Positions 61,655 through 64,000 of a stretch of DNA of 64,000 nt are shown in pieces. Under the pieces are notes generated by a model, which made no database searches, had not been told where the DNA came from, and saw nothing but the letters and a program-made list of their open reading frames with translations. Made by a program: the position numbers and the translations under genes. The DNA is from Methanohalophilus portucalensis (GTDB lineage Archaea; Halobacteriota; Methanosarcinia; Methanosarcinales; Methanosarcinaceae). Numbering within the stretch: the stretch's first letter is position 1; every line of letters begins with the position of its first letter. The stretch covers positions 1,103,069-1,167,068 of the forward strand of contig NZ_CP017881.1 in NCBI RefSeq assembly GCF_002761295.1. The letters run 5' to 3'.

Positions 61655-62833
61655 ATGATGTTAATTGGAGAAGCACTTATTGGCGAGGAACCCGAACTCG
61701 CACATATTGATCTTATGATCGGTGACAAGGAAGGACCTGTTGGGCAGGCCTTTGCTACCGGTATGACTCAGTTATCCGCAGGACATACTCCCCTGCTTTC
61801 TGTGATCAGGCCGAACCTACCCACAAAACCTTCCACACTCATCGTTCCCAAGGTAACGGTAAAGAATATGGACCAGGCATCCCAGATATTTGGTCCTGCA
61901 CAGGCAGCGGTTTCAAAAGCGGTTGCAGATGCCGTGGAAGAAGGGATTGTACCCAAAGAAGAAGCAGACGATCTTGTGATCGTGGCCAGCGTATTCATAC
62001 ACCCTCAGGCTTTGGATTACAACCGCATCTACAGGTATAATTACGGTGCGACCAAACTTGCACTGAAAAGGGCAATGGAGAATTTCCCTGCCGTAGACAC
62101 TGTACTGGATGAAAAGGACAAAGGTTCCCATGCAGTAATGGGATTCAAGGTTTCCAGACTATGGGACCCTCCATACCTGCAGGTGGCACTGGATAATCCA
62201 AACCTGGAAGCAGTGCTTAATGTTGTAAGGCAGCTGCCCAAGAGTGACCATCTCATCCTTGAAGCAGGCACTCCTCTGATAAAACGTTACGGTGTGGATG
62301 TAATCACCAAACTGCGTGAAGTCAAACCTGATGCTTTCATCGTGGCTGATCTGAAGACACTGGATACCGGTAATCTTGAGGCACGTATGGTGGCAGATGC
62401 CACAGCTGATGCAATTGTGGTTTCCGCCCTTGCACCGGTGCCAACTCTTGAAAAGGCAATCTCAGAGGCCCACAAGACAGGTATTTATGCTGTAATGGAC
62501 ACACTCAATCATCCTGATCCTATGGATGTACTGGAAAAACTCAATGAGCTTCCTGATGTTGTGGAACTTCACCGCGCCATAGATGTAGAGGATACTGCTT
62601 ATGCCTGGGGTAGTATTGAGGCTATCAAGGAACTGTCCCCGAAGATCCTTGTGGCAGTTGCCGGTGGTGTGCGTGTGCATACGATCCCTGATGCTCTCAA
62701 GGCAGGAGCTAATATCCTTGTTGTTGGACGTGCAATTACCAATTCCAAGGATATACGCCAGTCTGCAGAACAGTTTGTCGAAGGTCTGAATAAACCCGAG
62801 ATAGACCAGTTCAGGGTAATGACTGATTTCTGA
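61655..62833 (+). CDS. fae-hps: Bifunctional formaldehyde-activating enzyme / 3-hexulose-6-phosphate synthase
   Basis: This 392-residue fusion has an N-terminal Fae domain (about 1-163) with the catalytic His17 in [11 protein letters not shown], then [19 protein letters not shown]. The C-terminal Hps domain (about 170-392) has [27 protein letters not shown] and [20 protein letters not shown]. Fae condenses formaldehyde with tetrahydromethanopterin; Hps releases formaldehyde from hexulose phosphate to make ribulose phosphate. Together they serve ribose-phosphate synthesis. A TATA box ATATATAC near 61616 precedes it; tpiA follows 10 nt later. Confidence 0.95.
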   Translation: MMLIGEALIGEEPELAHIDLMIGDKEGPVGQAFATGMTQLSAGHTPLLSVIRPNLPTKPSTLIVPKVTVKNMDQASQIFGPAQAAVSKAVADAVEEGIVPKEEADDLVIVASVFIHPQALDYNRIYRYNYGATKLALKRAMENFPAVDTVLDEKDKGSHAVMGFKVSRLWDPPYLQVALDNPNLEAVLNVVRQLPKSDHLILEAGTPLIKRYGVDVITKLREVKPDAFIVADLKTLDTGNLEARMVADATADAIVVSALAPVPTLEKAISEAHKTGIYAVMDTLNHPDPMDVLEKLNELPDVVELHRAIDVEDTAYAWGSIEAIKELSPKILVAVAGGVRVHTIPDALKAGANILVVGRAITNSKDIRQSAEQFVEGLNKPEIDQFRVMTDF

Positions 62834-62843
62834 GGAGATTCCC

Positions 62844-63512
62844 ATGGACTCGCCCCTGATAGTTGTGAACTTCAAAACCTATTCACAGGGTACAGGTGAG
62901 GCAGCAGTAAAAATTGCTGCTGCCTGCAGGGATGTAGCCGCAGATGCGGGAGTGACCATTGGGGTTGCTCCCCAGCTTTGTGACATCTACAGGGTTTCTT
63001 CTCAGGTGGATGTACCTGTCTATGCCCAGCATGTGGATGGTGTTTCCCCGGGTAGCAATACCGGCCATGTAATGGCCTCCTGTGTACAACAGGCAGGGGC
63101 GGTGGGATCTCTTATCAACCATTCCGAACGCAGGCTCAACCTGGCGGATATTGAAGCATCGGTGCGTGCAGCCCAGGCTGAAGGCATGAACACTATTGTG
63201 TGCACCAATAACATTCCCACAACAGCAGCAGCTGCAGCTTTGAATCCGGAGTATGTTGCAGTGGAACCTCCCGAACTCATTGGCACGGGTGTTCCGGTTT
63301 CTCAGGCTGATCCGGATGTAGTGAGGGGCTCGGTTGAGGCTGTAAAAAGAATTAATCCTGATGTTCAGGTTTTGTGTGGGGCAGGTATTTCCCGGGGAGA
63401 AGACCTCACCGCCGCAATGGATCTTGGTTCTGTAGGCGTTTTGCTTGCATCAGGTATAGTAAAGGCAGAAGATCCCAGGTCAGCCCTGGAAGATCTTGTC
63501 AGCCAGCTTTAA
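62844..63512 (+). CDS. tpiA: Triosephosphate isomerase, archaeal type
   Basis: The 222-residue enzyme interconverts dihydroxyacetone phosphate and glyceraldehyde-3-phosphate. The motifs VVNFKTYSQGTG (substrate Lys), NHSERR (catalytic His, about 92-97) and VAVEPPELIGTG (catalytic Glu) are present, and the C-terminal phosphate loop is GAGISRGED. The short length is typical of archaeal TIM. It is 10 nt after fae-hps and probably in its operon. Its stop overlaps the convergent membrane gene by four bases. Confidence 0.95.
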   Translation: MDSPLIVVNFKTYSQGTGEAAVKIAAACRDVAADAGVTIGVAPQLCDIYRVSSQVDVPVYAQHVDGVSPGSNTGHVMASCVQQAGAVGSLINHSERRLNLADIEASVRAAQAEGMNTIVCTNNIPTTAAAAALNPEYVAVEPPELIGTGVPVSQADPDVVRGSVEAVKRINPDVQVLCGAGISRGEDLTAAMDLGSVGVLLASGIVKAEDPRSALEDLVSQL

Positions 63513-63847
63513 AATCCCAGTTGCCACCATGCAATAAACATAAGCAAGGTGGCTATTCCTAATTTTAATCCCATTGATAGTTCTATGTTGAAATGCCTGA
63601 TAATCATATTTGATATCCCGATAGGTGGCGGGGATATGAGAAGGGCTGCAATAAATAGGGCAATGCCTGGGATATAGTTATTATCAACAATGATCAGGTA
63701 TAATCCCAGGAGTCCGAGATATATGCCAAGTCCTGATATCAGGATCAGTCCCATTTTGTAAAACCTGAGATATTCGGTAATATCTTTGCCGAAAGCAGCT
63801 TTTATTCCGCTTTTTTGTGTTTGTTTTTTCAACCTATCACCCTGCAC
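63509..63847 (-). CDS. Small membrane protein (112 aa), unknown
   Basis: Three hydrophobic segments (MGLILISGLGIYLGLLGLYL, YIPGIALFIAALLISPPPIG and LGIATLLMFIAWWQLGF) follow a short basic N-terminus. It is a small integral membrane protein of no recognised family. It is convergent with tpiA. Confidence 0.6.
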   Translation of the reverse strand: MQGDRLKKQTQKSGIKAAFGKDITEYLRFYKMGLILISGLGIYLGLLGLYLIIVDNNYIPGIALFIAALLISPPPIGISNMIIRHFNIELSMGLKLGIATLLMFIAWWQLGF

Positions 63848-63889
63848 TGTCTTCGATTGGATATGTGGCTGCTGACATAAATAATTGCT

Positions 63890-64000
63890 TTACTTGCGCA
63901 GGCTACAACCCATGCCTTCCAATAATTCTTCCATATCCCTGTGTATTTCGGAGGCATTCAGATCGCCGCGTATGTTCAAACGGAAGGTTGCGCTAGGGCC
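63890..64000 (-). CDS. C-terminal part of a protein running off the window, partial
   Basis: A minus-strand frame enters from the right edge and ends at TAA (63890-63892). Its visible end reads GPSATFRLNIRGDLNASEIH, then RDMEELLEGMGCSLRK. It lies just upstream of the small membrane protein gene in the same direction. The family cannot be told. Confidence 0.5.
   Translation of the reverse strand, partial: GPSATFRLNIRGDLNASEIHRDMEELLEGMGCSLRK

Overview
The window is a chromosomal segment of a methanogenic archaeon of the Methanosarcinaceae, probably a methylotrophic, salt-tolerant genus such as Methanohalophilus. The genus is inference. The family assignment rests on F420 genes (cofE, F420-dependent NADP reductase), a Fae-Hps fusion, a thermosome, archaeal r-protein operons, a second degenerate RFC small subunit, Elp3, archaeal SecDF, a PGF-CTERM-anchored multihaem cytochrome and TATA-box/GGAGG-type expression signals.

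Layout. 0-3.2 kb: secE end, spt5, rpl11, then the L1-L10-L12 operon with a classic L1-binding hairpin in its leader. 3.2-12.5 kb: radical SAM enzyme, SAM hydrolase, sodium:solute symporter, DUF5803-type lipoprotein, then a minus-strand block (metallo-beta-lactamase hydrolase, AAA ATPase, zinc-ribbon/winged-helix protein, degenerate cis-prenyltransferase, YchF-like GTPase). 12.6-19.5 kb: tRNA-Arg(GCG), octahaem cytochrome, thermosome, and a biotin ECF uptake operon (bioY-ecfA1-ecfA2-ecfT) behind a BirA-type operator. 19.9-26.9 kb: hydantoinase/oxoprolinase, two small proteins, class II aldolase, DsrE and DUF167 proteins, F420 reductase, and an FMN-type glutamate synthase.

27.0-39.5 kb is the most striking part. 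It is an AT-rich 12.5-kb element bounded by ~71-bp terminal inverted repeats, each built from 15-bp motifs at exact 20-bp spacing. It carries a PARIS-like AAA ATPase/DUF4435 pair, a complete type I restriction-modification system (hsdR, then an RHH regulator-hsdS-hsdM operon), a two-gene transglutaminase/coiled-coil membrane cassette lodged inside the RM locus, and one SWIM-zinc-finger DDE transposase next to the right end. No second transposon end is visible near the transposase, so it probably mobilises the whole defence load. A few AT-rich accessory genes and remnants follow (39.5-42.5 kb). The accessory block lies between the glutamate synthase and the glutamine synthetase glnA.

42.8-64 kb returns to core genes: glnA, a pilin-PKD-LamG surface protein, purM, aspartate kinase, an S-layer-type protein, an ApgM-family enzyme (possible homoserine kinase), HSP20 with a Shine-Dalgarno-masking palindrome, cofE, dCMP deaminase, secF-secD-rfcS2-elp3 (overlapping genes), a winged-helix regulator and ParA-like ATPase, a membrane protein, fae-hps and tpiA. 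No rRNA and no CRISPR array are present. Coordinates, repeat alignments and motif positions were derived by hand reading; no database search was run.
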